From assembly GCA_012514535.1 (NCBI GenBank), contig JAAZAA010000174.1, forward strand, positions 1-39,840: 39,840 bases of DNA, read 5' to 3'. The notes under the pieces were generated by a model, which made no database searches, was not told the origin of the DNA, and worked only from the letters and a program-made list of their open reading frames with translations. The DNA is from Myxococcales bacterium. GTDB taxonomy: Bacteria; Myxococcota_A; Polyangia; Polyangiales; Polyangiaceae. The translations under genes and the position numbers were made by a program. Shown here one piece after another: positions 39,313 through 39,840 of this stretch; position 1 is the first letter of the stretch; each line of letters opens with the position of its first letter.

Positions 39313-39840
39313 TCACCGCAGGGTGTAGTCGCGGAACGTGCCGTCCATCATCAGCAGAGACAGCACCCGCCAGGACGTATTGTAATAGATGCTGCCGTCG
39401 TTGACGTGGTTGGCGTCTCCGACGATGAGACGATCCGGGGTGTACAGATCCTCGTAGGCCCCATCGACGAACTCCTGGTGGGCCGCGTCGTACATCGCGC
39501 CCACGCCCGCCGGTCCGACGAAGGCAGCGGCGCGGCTCCCGTCCACGGAGAACTCCGGTCGCGGCGTGCCGTCGAGATCGTAGCCGTCGATGATGTTCTC
39601 GAGCCCCACCTCCTCGTAGAAAGACGTGATCTTCGCCAGATAGTCCTTGGCTCGCGGCTCGCCGTGCCAGCACCAGTCCTGTCCGATGCGGAACGGGGTG
39701 CGGCACGAGTCGAACTGGAAGTGGATCGGGTGACCGCTCGACTGGCTGGTGGGGTTGCCATAGCCGTCGCACCAGGCGGGCACGAGGCCGTTGTCGGCGT
39801 TGCCCTGCTCCTCGTTGAGGGACGCCTCGAGGATCTCGTA
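39313..39840 (-). CDS. Glycoside hydrolase family 8-like protein, C-terminal part (runs off window)
   Basis: The frame is open to the window edge, so at least 175 C-terminal residues are seen and the N-terminus is missing. GTG 39783 is only an internal codon: EILEASLNEEQGNADNGL continues upstream in frame. The core motif FQFDSCRTPFRIGQDWCWHGEPRA matches the D-x-x-R-x-P-x-R region of GH8 (endoglucanase, chitosanase, xylanase family), whose Asp acts as or near the catalytic base; quoted here in parts as FDSCRTPFRIG and DWCWHGEPRA. It continues through YLAKITSFYEEVGLENIIDGYDLDG and a helical end (YYNTSWRVLSLLMMDGTF). Probably a secreted polysaccharide hydrolase. Family assignment rests on this motif alone. 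Confidence 0.7.
   Translation of the reverse strand, partial: YEILEASLNEEQGNADNGLVPAWCDGYGNPTSQSSGHPIHFQFDSCRTPFRIGQDWCWHGEPRAKDYLAKITSFYEEVGLENIIDGYDLDGTPRPEFSVDGSRAAAFVGPAGVGAMYDAAHQEFVDGAYEDLYTPDRLIVGDANHVNDGSIYYNTSWRVLSLLMMDGTFRDYTLR

Noticed and set aside
37283-39772. Longer start for the NAD(P)HX repair gene, 829 codons
   Set aside because: The first 280 residues are translated repeat DNA and the antisense frame of the GH8-like gene; the enzyme starts at 38932.
1-39840. Defence island, prophage, secondary-metabolite cluster or mobile element
   Set aside because: No nuclease-helicase sets, phage structural genes, PKS/NRPS modules or transposases are encoded.

Overview
The window is high-GC, densely coded DNA with many GTG and TTG starts. 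It carries numerous cysteine-rich or acidic lipoproteins, a two-FHA-domain protein, HEAT and TPR membrane proteins, two ECF-type sigma factors and a MopE-like calcium motif. Together these point to a myxobacterium (Myxococcota), most likely of the Polyangiales/Sandaracinaceae kind. This placement is inferred from gene style; there is no rRNA gene to confirm it. I see no tRNA, rRNA, CRISPR array, insertion sequence, prophage or integrase, so this is ordinary chromosome with lineage-specific genes between housekeeping ones.

Layout. 110-2855 (-): thiopurine methyltransferase, cysteine-rich lipoprotein, and a fused alkyltransferase/AlkA-type DNA repair protein. 3010-5179: membrane-anchored hypothetical proteins and an outer-membrane beta-barrel. 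5483-9592 (-): a short-chain dehydrogenase below an ECF sigma / one-pass TPR protein / envelope protein module. 9850-10083 (+): a tiny acidic lipoprotein with its own terminator. 10290-14734 (-): a double-FHA protein, then a translationally coupled Tat-exported DUF362 protein and a NapH-NapG-like polyferredoxin fusion. 15167-16682 (+): prfA and a coupled hypothetical. 16705-18759 (-): an alkyl-DHAP-synthase-like flavoprotein (ether lipids) with a second, degenerate FAD-domain half, divergent from a lipoprotein across a palindrome. 19366-21911 (-): psd coupled to a methyltransferase with a long disordered N-terminus. 22136-26550 (-): a DUF4175-like coiled-coil membrane protein coupled to a secreted gluzincin. 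27581-33782 (-): HEAT protein, DUF2135/MopE-like lipoprotein, DnaJ-C-terminal-like tail-anchored protein, and an EtfD-like Fe-S membrane oxidoreductase. 34000-36577 (+): coupled CPBP protease, nadC and birA. 36610-38932 (-): a second ECF sigma and the NAD(P)HX repair enzyme. 39313 to the window edge (-): the end of a probable GH8 glycoside hydrolase.

The main themes are membrane electron transfer (DUF362/NapGH fusion, EtfD), lipid synthesis (AGPS-like, psd), cofactor supply and repair (nadC, birA, nnr) and envelope sensing (ECF module, lipoproteins). A striking non-genic feature is that many intergenic gaps carry short direct tandem duplications of 12-18 bp. Their sequences differ from locus to locus, and the largest is an array of about 6.5 fourteen-base units at 39196-39292. 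No single unmistakable new system is evident. The best candidates are the DUF362-NapHG fusion pair, the HEAT/DUF2135/DnaJ-like/EtfD cluster and the ECF-TPR module.
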